NCBI RefSeq assembly: GCF_026013545.1
Contig: NZ_JAPDOG010000001.1
Location: 161,815 to 225,814, forward strand
Length of the DNA stretch: 64,000 nucleotides
Reading direction: 5' to 3'
Source of the DNA: Defluviimonas salinarum
Lineage (GTDB): Bacteria > Pseudomonadota > Alphaproteobacteria > Rhodobacterales > Rhodobacteraceae
Shown here: piece by piece, positions 1 to 9,136 of the stretch
Layout of the letters: each line of letters begins with the position of its first letter
How positions within the stretch are numbered: the stretch's first letter is position 1
The notes under the pieces: generated by a model
Database searches by the model: none
Told to the model about the DNA's origin: nothing
Seen by the model: only the letters and a program-made list of their open reading frames with translations
Position numbers and translations under genes: made by a program

Positions 1-1024
1 CGACGGCCAGTTGCAGCGCCTTGCGGACCTGCACGTTGTCATAGGGTGCCGAGAGCTGATTGAAGCGCACCGCGATCGTGGCCGAGGTGGTGGCTTCCGA
101 CTTGGTCCAGCCGATGCTGTCGAAGATCTCCACGAAGTCGCCGTCGGTGCGGTGCACCATGTCGATCTCGTCGGCCTCGGCCGCGGCCAGGAAGGAAGAG
201 GGATCGGTGCCGAGGTCGATATACTCGATGCGGTCGAGATACGGGCCGCCATAGACCTCGGTGCCCCACCAGGTAACGTCGGGATTGCGCACCAGCACCT
301 GCTTGACGCCGACCTCGTTCGATTCGGGCATGTAGGGCCCGGTGCCGATCGGATTGGCCGCGGGATCGCCGCCGTCATAGCTCGAATGCACGACCGCGGC
401 CGGATAGTCGGCCATGCCGGGGATGACCGTGATGTCGGGCATGTTGAGCGTCAGCTTGACGGTATGCGGATCGACCACGGAGATCGCGCCCTCGCGGGCC
501 GTCTTGGTCGTCTCGTCGACGAGGCTCGCCATGCGCGCGGCCATCGAGTTGCCCTCGACATTGCCGTCGCACCAGCGGGTGATGTTGTTGGCCACATCGT
601 CGGCGGTGAAGTCGTCGCCGTTGTTCCACTTCACGCCCTGGCGAAGCTTGAGCGTGTATTCGGTGGCGTCGTCGTTGACCTCCCAGCTTTCCAGCAGCAT
701 GCCGCGGAAGGTGCCGTCGTTGTTGTATTCGACGAGATATTCCAGCCAGCCGCGGCTGAAGTTCGCCAATTCCGACCAGTCGTAGGTGCGCGGATCCTTG
801 AGCGCCTTGGTCTCGAGCTGGCAGCGCACGGTGCCGCCCGCCTTGGCTTCCTGCGCGACCGCCTTCGGCGCAGCGAGGCCCAGCAGGCCGTAGGCGGCGG
901 CGCTGGAGACGCCGAGCGCGGAAGCCCGAGTCAGGAACTCGCGGCGGCTCAGATCGCCCGCCTTGCATTCTTCGGCGTACTTCACGGCCGCCGGATGGAT
1001 CTCCGGCGTGTAGTGCTTGGTCAT
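1..1024 (-). CDS. ABC transporter substrate-binding protein, family 5 (peptide type), partial
   Basis: Periplasmic solute-binding component of a peptide/nickel/opine-type ABC importer; the true substrate cannot be read from sequence. The reading frame starts at ATG 1024 behind a clear AGGGAGG ribosome site and runs off the left edge, so the C-terminal part is missing. Residues 26-30 (SRREF) followed by a hydrophobic, Ala-rich stretch look like a Tat signal with a twin arginine. The part after it ([12 protein letters not shown], then DDFTADDVA) is typical of the SBP_bac_5 family. The AraC-type regulator lies just upstream on the same strand, and permease and ATPase genes would be expected beyond the window edge. 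Confidence 0.9.
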   Translation of the reverse strand, partial: MTKHYTPEIHPAAVKYAEECKAGDLSRREFLTRASALGVSSAAAYGLLGLAAPKAVAQEAKAGGTVRCQLETKALKDPRTYDWSELANFSRGWLEYLVEYNNDGTFRGMLLESWEVNDDATEYTLKLRQGVKWNNGDDFTADDVANNITRWCDGNVEGNSMAARMASLVDETTKTAREGAISVVDPHTVKLTLNMPDITVIPGMADYPAAVVHSSYDGGDPAANPIGTGPYMPESNEVGVKQVLVRNPDVTWWGTEVYGGPYLDRIEYIDLGTDPSSFLAAAEADEIDMVHRTDGDFVEIFDSIGWTKSEATTSATIAVRFNQLSAPYDNVQVRKALQLAV

Positions 1025-1200
1025 TCGCTTTCCTCCCTGCGAGTCTTTCACTCATTCCCCGCGCAACGTCCGGCCTTTGAGGTCGGTGCGTGGCGCAATG
1101 AAATTGCTCACCCGCGCATTGCGCATGCTTTTTTCCCCCACGTCAATTGCCGATTCCGTCACTTTTGGTCGAATTGCGACGTGGCATCTCGCCGTGGGCG

Positions 1201-2109
1201 TCAGCCGTTGCGGCGAAACGCCGAGGGTGTCTTTCCGGTCCGGTGCTGGAAGGCGCGGGTGAAATAGGCCGCCGAGGTAAAGCCCAGCGCCTCGGAGATA
1301 TGCCCTATCGGAAGGCGGGTCTCGCTCAGAAGCACCCGCGCCTCGTAGATTACCCGGTCGTGCAGGAGGTCGGAGGCGGAGCGGCCGCAGGTCTGGTTGC
1401 AGACGCGGGTGAGATGCGTTGGCGTCACGCCGAGTTCGCTGGCATAGGCGGCGACGCCCTTGCCCGACCGAAAATCGCGTTCGAGCAGGGTCGAGAAGCG
1501 GCCCGCGAGCCGGCGCGCGGCGTCGGGTTTCGTGGCCGATGCCGCCTGGGTCTCGACATGGCGTTCGAGCCAGACGCTGAGCAACCCGACATGGTGGTGC
1601 GCCGCGCGGGCCGCGGCGGGCTTGTCGCTGTCGAGCTCGCGCTGGATGTTGTCGATCAGGCCCGAAAGTTCCGCCTGCGGACCGGCATCGCGGATCCGTA
1701 GGTGTCGCGCGTCGGTCGGAAGCTCGAAACCGCGGCCCTGTCCGAAGAAAACGGCGGTGCCAAAGCTCTGGCCGCCGATCTCGAATCCGTGCATCGCGCC
1801 AGCCGGGATGAAGATCGCGTTGTGGGCGCCGTAGCCCCGTGTCACGCCATCGATCGTGATCCGCCCCTGGCCGCGCGTGAACCAGAGCAGGAGCGGCTCG
1901 CTCAGCGACCGCATCGCCTCGACCCGCCAGCGCCCGCCTGCGACGAGCCGCGCGATCGACACGACCCGCACCGGCGCGTTCCGTGCCCCCTGCAGCAATG
2001 GGTCAGCGATGGTGGGCAGCGGTTCGACGCCGCCACGATCCGCCGGCGGCCGGCCGAGGGGCGGCGGATCGGCGAATTGCGACAGGGGCGTACCGGTAAA
2101 AAGTTTCAA
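1201..2109 (-). CDS. AraC family transcriptional regulator
   Basis: DNA-binding regulator with an N-terminal cupin-like sensing region (for example FIPAGAMHGFEIG) and a C-terminal pair of helix-turn-helix motifs (ASELGVTPTHLTRVCNQ, then ISEALGFTSAAYFTRAFQ) ending in the AraC signature RTGKTPSAFRR. I place the start at a TTG (2109, MKLFTGTP). The open frame extends to an ATG at 2205, but the added 32 residues are Arg-rich and look non-coding; the TTG has only a weak ribosome site, so the start is uncertain. It precedes the solute-binding protein gene on the same strand by about 180 bp and may control it; the ligand is unknown. Confidence 0.85.
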   Translation of the reverse strand: MKLFTGTPLSQFADPPPLGRPPADRGGVEPLPTIADPLLQGARNAPVRVVSIARLVAGGRWRVEAMRSLSEPLLLWFTRGQGRITIDGVTRGYGAHNAIFIPAGAMHGFEIGGQSFGTAVFFGQGRGFELPTDARHLRIRDAGPQAELSGLIDNIQRELDSDKPAAARAAHHHVGLLSVWLERHVETQAASATKPDAARRLAGRFSTLLERDFRSGKGVAAYASELGVTPTHLTRVCNQTCGRSASDLLHDRVIYEARVLLSETRLPIGHISEALGFTSAAYFTRAFQHRTGKTPSAFRRNG

Positions 2110-2253
2110 CGGCCGGGTCTCCGCGGCGTGGCGACTGCCCCGGCGGTTGCGGTGGATCGACCCCGAGGCACGGTGAAGTCTAGGCACCAGAGCCGCTCGG
2201 CCCAAGAGAAAAAGCCGGCGATTCAGCCATATCGGCGGTTCGATGCCGATCCG

Positions 2254-3228
2254 TCACGGCCGCGCCAGCCAGCGCCATCCCTTCATCCGGCCGCGAAACC
2301 AGCTGCGCTGGCGCTTGGCGTATTGCCGGCTCGCCGCCTGCGCGAGGCGGATCGCGGTATCGAGATCGGATTCGCCGCGCAGATGCGCGACCAGCTCCGG
2401 TGCGCCGATCGCGCGCGCCCAGAGCGCGGCCGGATTCCAGTCGGCGAGCACGTCACGCACCTCGTCGAGCGCGCCCTCCGCCACCATCATCTCAAAGCGC
2501 CTGTCGATCCGCTCCGCGAGCCAGTCGCGGTCGGCGTCGAGCACGATCGGCACTGTGCGCTCCAGCGGCAGGAGCGGCGCGCCGGTCTCGTCCTGCCAGG
2601 CGGCGAGTCCGCGACCGGTGACGCGGGCGACCTCCCAGGCGCGCTGCACGCGCGCCGGGTTCCTCCGGTCGATCCGCGCCGCCGTCTGAGGATCGAGTTC
2701 GGCCAGCATCGCCTCCAGCCCGGCGCCGGCGAGGAACCGGTCGGCCTCGGCGCGGATCTCGGGTGGCACCGGCGGGATCTCGGCCAGTCCCTCGGTCAGC
2801 GCGCTCAGGTAAAGCCCGGTCCCGCCGACGATGATCGGCCGCTCGGGGCCGGCGAGGATCGGCGCCACCTCGCGCAGCCAGTGGCCGACCGAATAGGCCG
2901 CGCCGCGAGGCATATGGCCATAAAGCCGGTGCGGCGCGCGCGCCTCCTCCTCGGGCGAGGGGCGCGCGGACAGAATCCGCCAGCAGTCCCAGACCTGCAG
3001 CGCGTCGGCATTGACGATCACGCCACCCTGCGCCTCGGCGATCCCGAGCGCCAGCGCGGATTTGCCCGAGGCCGTCGGCCCGGCAATCAGAACCGGTTTT
3101 TCCGGATCTATTTCATCTATTGAAAACAGTGTCTTGCCTGCCGTTCTTATGGTGATCGCCGGGGTGTGCCGTGTCTTGCGCCGGGTTTCGGGTCGACCGA
3201 GGTTGAACCTGCCGCCGAATTCCTCCAT
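2254..3228 (-). CDS. miaA: tRNA dimethylallyltransferase
   Basis: Transfers a dimethylallyl group from DMAPP to N6 of A37 in tRNAs that read codons starting with U, the first step to i6A/ms2i6A. The P-loop [14 protein letters not shown] lies about 50 residues in, followed by NADALQVW and [10 protein letters not shown], both characteristic of MiaA. The start is uncertain: ATG 3228 is used here, an upstream in-frame TTG (3255) also exists, and roughly the first 40 residues are atypical for the family, so a later start is possible. It is divergent from pyrH; the two start codons are only about 40 bp apart. Confidence 0.9.
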   Translation of the reverse strand: MEEFGGRFNLGRPETRRKTRHTPAITIRTAGKTLFSIDEIDPEKPVLIAGPTASGKSALALGIAEAQGGVIVNADALQVWDCWRILSARPSPEEEARAPHRLYGHMPRGAAYSVGHWLREVAPILAGPERPIIVGGTGLYLSALTEGLAEIPPVPPEIRAEADRFLAGAGLEAMLAELDPQTAARIDRRNPARVQRAWEVARVTGRGLAAWQDETGAPLLPLERTVPIVLDADRDWLAERIDRRFEMMVAEGALDEVRDVLADWNPAALWARAIGAPELVAHLRGESDLDTAIRLAQAASRQYAKRQRSWFRGRMKGWRWLARP

Positions 3229-3267
3229 TTTGCGCCGGAACGAATGGGGCGGCAAGCGGAGCGGAAC

Positions 3268-3999
3268 ATGGAAGGGGTGCAGGAACCCAGGGTCACCTAC
3301 AAGCGTGTGCTCCTGAAGATTTCCGGAGAGGCGCTGATGGGCGATCAGGGCTACGGGCTACACCCCCCCACGGTCAACCGTATCGCCGCCGAGGTGAAGT
3401 CGGTCCACGATCTCGGCGTCGAGATCTGCATGGTGATCGGCGGCGGCAACATCTTCCGCGGCCTGCAGGGCTCGGCGCAGGGGATGGAGCGGGCGACGGC
3501 CGACTATATGGGCATGCTCGCCACAGTGATGAACGCGCTCGCGATGCAGGCGGCACTCGAGGCTCTGAAGATCCATACCCGCGTGATCTCGGCCATCCCG
3601 ATGGACCAGGTCTGCGAGCCCTATATCCGGCGCCGCGCGATCCGGCACCTCGAGAAGAAGCGGGTCTGCATCTTCGCCGCCGGCACCGGCAACCCCTATT
3701 TCACCACCGACACGGCAGCGACGCTGCGCGCCAACGAGATGGGCTGCGAGGCGATCTTCAAGGGCACCAAGGTGGACGGGGTCTACGACAAGGATCCCAA
3801 GAAGCACGCCGACGCCAAGCGCTACGACCGCGTGAGCTACGACGAGGTGCTGCAGAAGCATCTCGGCGTGATGGACGCCTCTGCGATCGCACTCGCGCGG
3901 GACAACCACCTGCCGATCGTCGTCTTCTCGCTCGACGAGCCGGGCGGCTTCCGCGGCATTCTGGCCGGCGACGGGACCTATACGCTGGTCGCCGCCTGA
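3268..3999 (+). CDS. pyrH: UMP kinase
   Basis: Phosphorylates UMP to UDP with ATP in pyrimidine nucleotide synthesis. The 243-residue protein has the amino-acid-kinase fold signature [14 protein letters not shown] near the N terminus, the glycine loop GGGNIFRG, and the [11 protein letters not shown] segment typical of bacterial UMP kinases. ATG 3268 has an AGCGGAG ribosome site; a longer in-frame extension upstream does not resemble PyrH. It begins the pyrH-frr-uppS-cdsA-dxr-rseP block. The rpsB-tsf pair that often precedes pyrH is absent here; miaA is divergent instead. Confidence 0.97.
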   Translation: MEGVQEPRVTYKRVLLKISGEALMGDQGYGLHPPTVNRIAAEVKSVHDLGVEICMVIGGGNIFRGLQGSAQGMERATADYMGMLATVMNALAMQAALEALKIHTRVISAIPMDQVCEPYIRRRAIRHLEKKRVCIFAAGTGNPYFTTDTAATLRANEMGCEAIFKGTKVDGVYDKDPKKHADAKRYDRVSYDEVLQKHLGVMDASAIALARDNHLPIVVFSLDEPGGFRGILAGDGTYTLVAA

Positions 4000-4075
4000 C
4001 CCTATATCATTATGCGCGTCCTGCGGGTACAAAGGGCGCGACGCACAGTTGACGACATTACCAACGGGATACCCC

Positions 4076-4639
4076 ATGTCCGACGACATCGAGATCGACA
4101 TCGACGACCTTGAACGCCGCATGGACGGCGCGATGACCGCGCTGCGCCACGAATTCGCGAGTCTCCGCACCGGCCGCGCCTCGGCCTCGATGGTCGAGCC
4201 GGTGATGGTCGATGCCTATGGTTCGATGACCCCGATCAACCAGGTCGGCACGATCAACGTGCCCGAGCCGCGTATGGTCACGATCAACGTCTGGGACAAG
4301 GGGCTGGTCTCCAAGGTCGAAAAGGCGATCCGCGACTCCGGCCTCGGCATCAACCCCCAGCTCAACGGCACGATCATCATGCTGCCGATCCCCGAGCTGA
4401 ACGAGGAGCGCCGGCGCGAGCTGACCAAGGTCGCCTCGAACTATGCCGAACATGCCCGCGTCGCGATCCGCAACGTGCGCCGCGACGGCATGGACCAGAT
4501 CAAGAAGGCCAAGGGCGACGGGATGAGCGAGGACGACCAGAAGTTCTGGCATGACGAGGTCCAGGCGCTGACCGACAAGCACATCGCCTCCGTCGACAAG
4601 GCGCTCGAAGAAAAGCAGGCGGAGATCATGCAGGTCTGA
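4076..4639 (+). CDS. frr: Ribosome recycling factor
   Basis: Works with EF-G to split post-termination ribosomes. The 187-residue protein has the usual length and signatures: [14 protein letters not shown] at the N terminus, [32 protein letters not shown] and the C-terminal three-helix segment. ATG 4076 ([10 protein letters not shown]) matches the usual RRF start; an upstream in-frame ATG at 4049 would add an unsupported nine residues. It lies 76 bp downstream of pyrH, the near-universal pairing in bacteria. Confidence 0.97.
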   Translation: MSDDIEIDIDDLERRMDGAMTALRHEFASLRTGRASASMVEPVMVDAYGSMTPINQVGTINVPEPRMVTINVWDKGLVSKVEKAIRDSGLGINPQLNGTIIMLPIPELNEERRRELTKVASNYAEHARVAIRNVRRDGMDQIKKAKGDGMSEDDQKFWHDEVQALTDKHIASVDKALEEKQAEIMQV

Positions 4640-4672
4640 GGATCTGCTTGGGGTGCGGAAAGGGCAGGGCCG

Positions 4673-5401
4673 ATGGCCGCGAAGGACATCACGGGCAGCG
4701 CACCGGCGCATGTGGCCATCATCATGGATGGCAACGGCCGCTGGGCCACGAACCGCGGCTGGCCGCGGCTCGTCGGTCATCGGCGCGGCGCCGAGCGGGT
4801 TCGCTCGATCGTCGAGGCCGCGCCGGGGCTCGGTATCCGCTATCTCACCCTCTACGCGTTCTCGACCGAGAACTGGAAACGCTCGACCGAGGAGGTCATC
4901 GGCCTGATGACGATCTTCGCGCGCTACATCCAGTCCGAGGCCGAGCGGCTGTCGGCCGAGGGCGTGCGGCTGCGGTTCATCGGTGGCCGCGAGCGGCTCG
5001 ACAAGAAGCTGCAAAAGCTGATGGCGGGAATCGAGGAGCGGACCGCCGGCAATGACCGCCTGCACCTGACGGTCGCGATCAACTACGGCGGCCGCGACGA
5101 ACTGGTGCGCGCGGCGCGGAATCTCGCCAAGGATGTCGCCGACGGGACCCTCGCGCCGGAGGCGATCGACGAGGCGGCGCTCGCGGCGCGGCTCGACACC
5201 CATGACCTGCCGGACCCGGACCTCGTGATCCGCACCTCCGGCGAGACGCGGATCTCGAACTACCTGCTCTGGCAGTCGGCCTATGCCGAGTACGAGTTCA
5301 CCGACACGCTCTGGCCGGACTTCACGCCGGCCGAGCTCGACGCGATCGTGACGCGCTTCATCCGGCGCGAGCGCCGCTTCGGCGGCGCGCTATCGGCATG
5401 A
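4673..5401 (+). CDS. uppS: Isoprenyl transferase (undecaprenyl diphosphate synthase)
   Basis: Cis-prenyltransferase that makes undecaprenyl diphosphate, the lipid carrier precursor for peptidoglycan and surface polysaccharides. The catalytic motif MDGNGRWA is at residues 18-25, with YAFSTENWKRS and the C-terminal RTSGETRISNYLLWQSAYAE segment of the family. It has 242 residues. The stop codon overlaps the start of cdsA by four bases (ATGA), indicating translational coupling in one operon. Confidence 0.97.
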   Translation: MAAKDITGSAPAHVAIIMDGNGRWATNRGWPRLVGHRRGAERVRSIVEAAPGLGIRYLTLYAFSTENWKRSTEEVIGLMTIFARYIQSEAERLSAEGVRLRFIGGRERLDKKLQKLMAGIEERTAGNDRLHLTVAINYGGRDELVRAARNLAKDVADGTLAPEAIDEAALAARLDTHDLPDPDLVIRTSGETRISNYLLWQSAYAEYEFTDTLWPDFTPAELDAIVTRFIRRERRFGGALSA

Positions 5402-6198
5402 GCGACGCATCCGGCAAATGGGGCGACCTCGCGCCGCGCCTGATCTCCGGCGCGGGCATGGCGGTCGGCGGACTGACTTTGGTCTGGCTCGGCGGGGTCT
5501 GGTTCGCGGCGCTGGCCACGGTCGCGGCCGCGCTGATGGTCTGGGAACTGGCGGCGATGACCGATCGCGCCCGCCCGGTGGAGGCCGTAGCGCTCGGTGC
5601 GCTCGCCGCGATCGCGCTTGCAGTCGTGCTGATGCGTCACGAAAGCCCGTACCTTCTGCCCCTGCTGTTTCTGCCTTCCCTAGTGGGGATCCTGCGGCCG
5701 CGTCGGCCGATGCGGCTCGAATACGGTCTCTATTCTCTCATGATCATGGTCGCGAGCTACGGGCTCGTCGCCTTCCGCGACGGTTACGGGATGCTCTGGC
5801 TGATGTGGCTCGTCCTTGTCGTCGTGGTGACCGACATCGCCGGCTATTTCGCGGGCCGGATCCTCGGCGGGCCCAAGTTCTGGCCGCGCGTGAGCCCCAA
5901 GAAGACCTGGTCGGGAACCGCGGCCGGCTGGATCGCGGCCGCGGCGGTCGGACTGATCTTCCTCGGGATTTCGACCGCCGGGATCGACCTTCTCTGGATT
6001 TCGGCGCTGCTGGCCTTCTTCTCGCAGCTCGGCGACATCGCCGAAAGCGCGATCAAGCGGCGGGCAGGGGTCAAGGACAGCTCGAACCTCATCCCCGGCC
6101 ACGGCGGCCTGATGGACCGCTTCGACGGTCTCCTCGGCGCGGCGATCTTCATGCTCCTCGTGGCGCAGGTCGTCGACGTGCCCGTGGTCCGGTTCTGA
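5398..6198 (+). CDS. cdsA: Phosphatidate cytidylyltransferase
   Basis: Inner-membrane enzyme that makes CDP-diacylglycerol from phosphatidate and CTP, the branch point of phospholipid synthesis. The 266-residue protein is strongly hydrophobic with several membrane segments. It carries the family signature near residues 215-243: SAIKRR, KDSSNLIPGHGG, then LMDRFDG. It starts inside the uppS stop codon and is followed after 3 bp by dxr. Confidence 0.96.
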   Translation: MSDASGKWGDLAPRLISGAGMAVGGLTLVWLGGVWFAALATVAAALMVWELAAMTDRARPVEAVALGALAAIALAVVLMRHESPYLLPLLFLPSLVGILRPRRPMRLEYGLYSLMIMVASYGLVAFRDGYGMLWLMWLVLVVVVTDIAGYFAGRILGGPKFWPRVSPKKTWSGTAAGWIAAAAVGLIFLGISTAGIDLLWISALLAFFSQLGDIAESAIKRRAGVKDSSNLIPGHGGLMDRFDGLLGAAIFMLLVAQVVDVPVVRF

Positions 6199-6201
6199 CG
6201 C

Positions 6202-7383
6202 ATGCGCAGCGTCTCGGTTTTCGGCTCGACCGGGTCGATCGGCGAAAGCACGATCGACCTTCTGACCAGGCAGGGCGGGACCGAAACCTACCGGGTGGTC
6301 GCACTCACCGGCGGTCGCAATGTGCGCCGGCTCGCCGAGCAGGCGCGCGTGCTTCGGCCCGAGGTCGCGGTGATCGCAGAAGAGGCGGCGCTGCCCGCGC
6401 TGCGCGACGCCCTTGCCGGCACTGGAATCGAGACCACCGCCGGGCCGGAAGCTGTCGCCGAAGCGGCACTCAGGCCGGCCGATTGGGTGATGTCCGGCAT
6501 CGTCGGCGCGGCGGGCCTCGTGCCCGGCTTCCGGGCGCTCGCCCATGGCGGCACGCTCGCGCTCGCCAACAAGGAAAGCCTCGTCACCGCAGGGCCGCTG
6601 CTGATGGCCGAGGCGCGCCGCCACGGCGCCCGGATCCTGCCGGTGGACAGCGAGCATTCCGCGGTCTTCCAGGCGCTCGTCGGTGAGGAGATGGAGACGG
6701 TCGAACGCATCACCATCACCGCGAGCGGAGGTGCGTTCCGCGACTGGCCGCTCGAGCGGCTGGCGCGGGCGACGGTGGCGGAAGCCTCGACCCATCCCAA
6801 CTGGGCGATGGGGCAAAGGATCACGATCGACAGCGCATCCATGTTCAACAAGGCGCTGGAAGTGATTGAAACGCGAGAGTTCTTCGGCGTGGCGCCCGAG
6901 CAGATCGAAATCCTCGTCCACCCCGAATCCCTCGTCCATGCGCTGGTGACCTTCCGTGATGGCGGCATGATCGGCCATCTTGGCGCGCCCGACATGCGGC
7001 ACGCGATCGGCTACGCGCTGAACTGGCCGGCGCGCGCGCACCTGCCAGTGGCGCGGCTGAACCTCGCCGAGATCGGCAGCCTGACCTTCGCGGCGCCGGA
7101 TCCGGCCCGTTATCCCGCCCTGCGCCTCGCGCGCGATGTGATGGCGGCGGGCGGCCTCGCCGGCGCGGCATTCAACGCGGCGAAGGAAGTGGCGCTGGAC
7201 GGCTTCATTGCCGGTCGCATCGGCTTCACGGCGATGGCCGGGGTCGTCGAGGAGGTGCTGTCGCGGCTTTCCGGCTCCGGCGGGGTTGGCAAAACCCCGT
7301 CGAGCCTTGATATGGTGCTTGAAACGGATCGCGAAGCGCGCCGCGTGGCGGGCGTGGTGATCGCAGAGACCAGCAGGATTTGA
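6202..7383 (+). CDS. dxr: 1-deoxy-D-xylulose-5-phosphate reductoisomerase
   Basis: Second enzyme of the MEP isoprenoid pathway, converting DXP to MEP with NADPH. The N-terminal nucleotide motif FGSTGSIGESTIDL lies at residues 6-19. The conserved NKESLV and metal-site DSEHSA motifs follow, as does the active-site flap region (WAMGQRITIDSASMFNK). The length of 393 residues is standard. It sits in the operon between cdsA and rseP, with 3-bp gaps on both sides. Confidence 0.97.
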   Translation: MRSVSVFGSTGSIGESTIDLLTRQGGTETYRVVALTGGRNVRRLAEQARVLRPEVAVIAEEAALPALRDALAGTGIETTAGPEAVAEAALRPADWVMSGIVGAAGLVPGFRALAHGGTLALANKESLVTAGPLLMAEARRHGARILPVDSEHSAVFQALVGEEMETVERITITASGGAFRDWPLERLARATVAEASTHPNWAMGQRITIDSASMFNKALEVIETREFFGVAPEQIEILVHPESLVHALVTFRDGGMIGHLGAPDMRHAIGYALNWPARAHLPVARLNLAEIGSLTFAAPDPARYPALRLARDVMAAGGLAGAAFNAAKEVALDGFIAGRIGFTAMAGVVEEVLSRLSGSGGVGKTPSSLDMVLETDREARRVAGVVIAETSRI

Positions 7384-7386
7384 GAA

Positions 7387-8724
7387 TTGGATATTCCCGG
7401 CCTCATCAACAGCTTCGGCGACACGCTTCACACGGTGGTGGTGTTCATCGTCGCATTGTCGATCATCGTTTCGGTGCATGAATACGGCCATTACATCGTC
7501 GGCCGCTGGTCGGGCATCCATGCCGAGGTCTTCTCGATCGGTTTCGGCCCGCGGCTGTGGAGCCGGGTCGACAAGCGCGGCACGCGCTGGCAGGTCGCCG
7601 CTTTCCCCTTCGGCGGCTATGTGAAGTTCCTCGGCGACGCCAACGCCGCCTCGGCGGGCGCGGACGAGACCACGATGGCGAAGCTCTCCGATGACGAGCG
7701 GCGCCACACGATGCATGGCGCGCCCCTGTGGGCGCGGGCGGCCACGGTCTTTGCCGGGCCGCTGTTCAACTTCATCCTCTCGATCCTCGTGTTCGGCGGC
7801 CTGCTCTTCGCCAGCGGTATCGCGACCGACGCACCCGAGATCGAGACCCTCCGGCCGGTACCGGTCGAAAACGGCCTCGCGCCCGGCGACCGGATCCTCG
7901 CGGTAGAGGGGGTCGCGACACCCGACTACGAGGCGCTTGTGGGGCTCGTCGACAAAATGCCGGCCGCCGCCACAGTCGACTACCTGGTGCTGCGCGACGG
8001 GAGCGAACTGACCGTGGTCGGGCCGACGCTGTTCCCGACGCTGGTGCAGGGCGTCCTTCCACGCGGTGCGGCGATCGACGCCGGCCTTGAAGTGGGCGAC
8101 GTCATAACGGCCGCGAACGGCACGCCGACGCCGCGCTTCCTGGATCTGCAGGCCGTGGTCAAGGCGAGTGCAGGCAACCCGGTCACGCTGACCGTCTGGC
8201 GCGACGGCGATGAGTTCGATACGGTGCTCAGCCCGCGCCCGCGCCCGGTCACCGCGGAGGATGGCGGATTCGAGACCGGCTACCAGATCGGCATATCGGG
8301 CGGCTTCATGTTCGACCCGGCGACCCGCCGTCCCGGTCTCGGCGAAGCCTTGCTGACCGGCATCTCGCAGACCTGGGGCATCATCGAGACCACGTTCACC
8401 GCGCTTGGTAGCATGATCGTGGGAAGCATCTCGACCTGCAACCTCAGCGGTCCTGTCGGGATCGCGCAGGTCACCGGTGCGGCGGCGAGCGCGGGGCTCA
8501 TCTCCTTCATCGGCCTTGTCGCGGCGCTCTCGACGGCGATCGGGCTCCTGAACCTCTTTCCGATCCCGGTCCTCGACGGCGGGCACCTGGTGTTCCATGC
8601 CTACGAATGGGCGCGGGGGCGGCCACCCTCGGACCGGTTCATGAATATCGCGATGGCCGCGGGGCTTGCTCTGGTCCTGACGCTGACGGTATTCGGCCTT
8701 TCGAACGATCTCTTCTGCCGCTGA
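7387..8724 (+). CDS. rseP: RIP metalloprotease RseP (site-2 protease)
   Basis: Membrane zinc protease that cuts within membrane segments, classically the anti-sigma factor in the envelope stress response. HEYGH is at residues 31-35 inside the first membrane segment, and the C-terminal LDG motif (NLFPIPVLDGGHL) supplies the third ligand. Between them are periplasmic PDZ-like regions (PVPVENGLAPGDRIL, then GVLPRGAAIDAGLEVGD). The start is a TTG at 7387, 3 bp after dxr; no better start is in frame. It has 445 residues. Confidence 0.95.
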   Translation: MDIPGLINSFGDTLHTVVVFIVALSIIVSVHEYGHYIVGRWSGIHAEVFSIGFGPRLWSRVDKRGTRWQVAAFPFGGYVKFLGDANAASAGADETTMAKLSDDERRHTMHGAPLWARAATVFAGPLFNFILSILVFGGLLFASGIATDAPEIETLRPVPVENGLAPGDRILAVEGVATPDYEALVGLVDKMPAAATVDYLVLRDGSELTVVGPTLFPTLVQGVLPRGAAIDAGLEVGDVITAANGTPTPRFLDLQAVVKASAGNPVTLTVWRDGDEFDTVLSPRPRPVTAEDGGFETGYQIGISGGFMFDPATRRPGLGEALLTGISQTWGIIETTFTALGSMIVGSISTCNLSGPVGIAQVTGAAASAGLISFIGLVAALSTAIGLLNLFPIPVLDGGHLVFHAYEWARGRPPSDRFMNIAMAAGLALVLTLTVFGLSNDLFCR

Positions 8725-8835
8725 GCCTTGCCCAGGGAGGGCGCGACCGTTCGTCGCTGGCGCGGCGCCGCAATGCTGCCATATTCGGCGCCTAGGCTTC
8801 TGGCGAGCGGAAATAACCTGCGCGAGGCGTTGATC

Positions 8836-9000
8836 ATGCAACTCATCGAAAGCGGAGCCCGGGGGGTGTCGATGGTCTACCAGCTCGGTGTGGACCGGAT
8901 CCTGATTCCCCTCGCCATCGTCGCGGGCCTCGCCGGCGGCGCGATGATCGGTTCGGAGATTGCCCGGATGCAAGCGCCCGAAAGCCCATACATGCACTGA
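8836..9000 (+). CDS. Small hypothetical membrane protein (54 aa)
   Basis: I do not recognise this gene. The frame from ATG 8836 encodes 54 residues with one hydrophobic stretch (RILIPLAIVAGLAGGAMIG, about residues 23-41) that could span the membrane, and a short polar tail. A GAGG lies about 11 bases upstream of the ATG. The open frame extends back to 8728, but the extra residues look random. It sits between rseP and the terminator at 9035, so it would be the last gene of the pyrH-rseP unit. Confidence 0.5.
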   Translation: MQLIESGARGVSMVYQLGVDRILIPLAIVAGLAGGAMIGSEIARMQAPESPYMH

Positions 9001-9034
9001 CCGCCGCAGGCGTGTCACAGCATCGCGGATTTGT

Positions 9035-9069
9035 GCGACGCGGCCCCAAGGGGCCGCGTCGCGCCTTTT
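9035..9069 (+). terminator. Rho-independent terminator ending the pyrH-rseP block
   Basis: Perfect 13-bp inverted repeat (GCGACGCGGCCCC at 9035-9047 and its complement at 9050-9062) with two bases between the arms, so the inner pairs open to form the loop. A CCTTTT tail follows at 9064-9069. It lies 35 bp after the 54-residue gene and immediately before bamA. Confidence 0.9.
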
Positions 9070-9096
9070 GACAAGCCCCCCCTTTCCCGGTAGTGA
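9068..9096 (+). promoter_or_regulatory. Sigma-70-type promoter for bamA
   Basis: TTGACA at 9068-9073, a 17-bp spacer and TAGTGA at 9091-9096. The -35 box starts within the T-run of the preceding terminator, so termination and re-initiation are packed into about 60 bp. The -10 is a moderate match; the call rests on the perfect -35 and correct spacing. Confidence 0.6.
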
Positions 9097-9136
9097 CGTG
9101 CCAGAGGACAGTGGCAAAGAATACCGGGAGCAGAGC

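Noticed and set aside
3229-3255. TTG start for miaA at 3255
   Set aside because: It adds nine residues unlike MiaA and has no ribosome site; ATG 3228 was preferred, although even this N terminus is uncertain.
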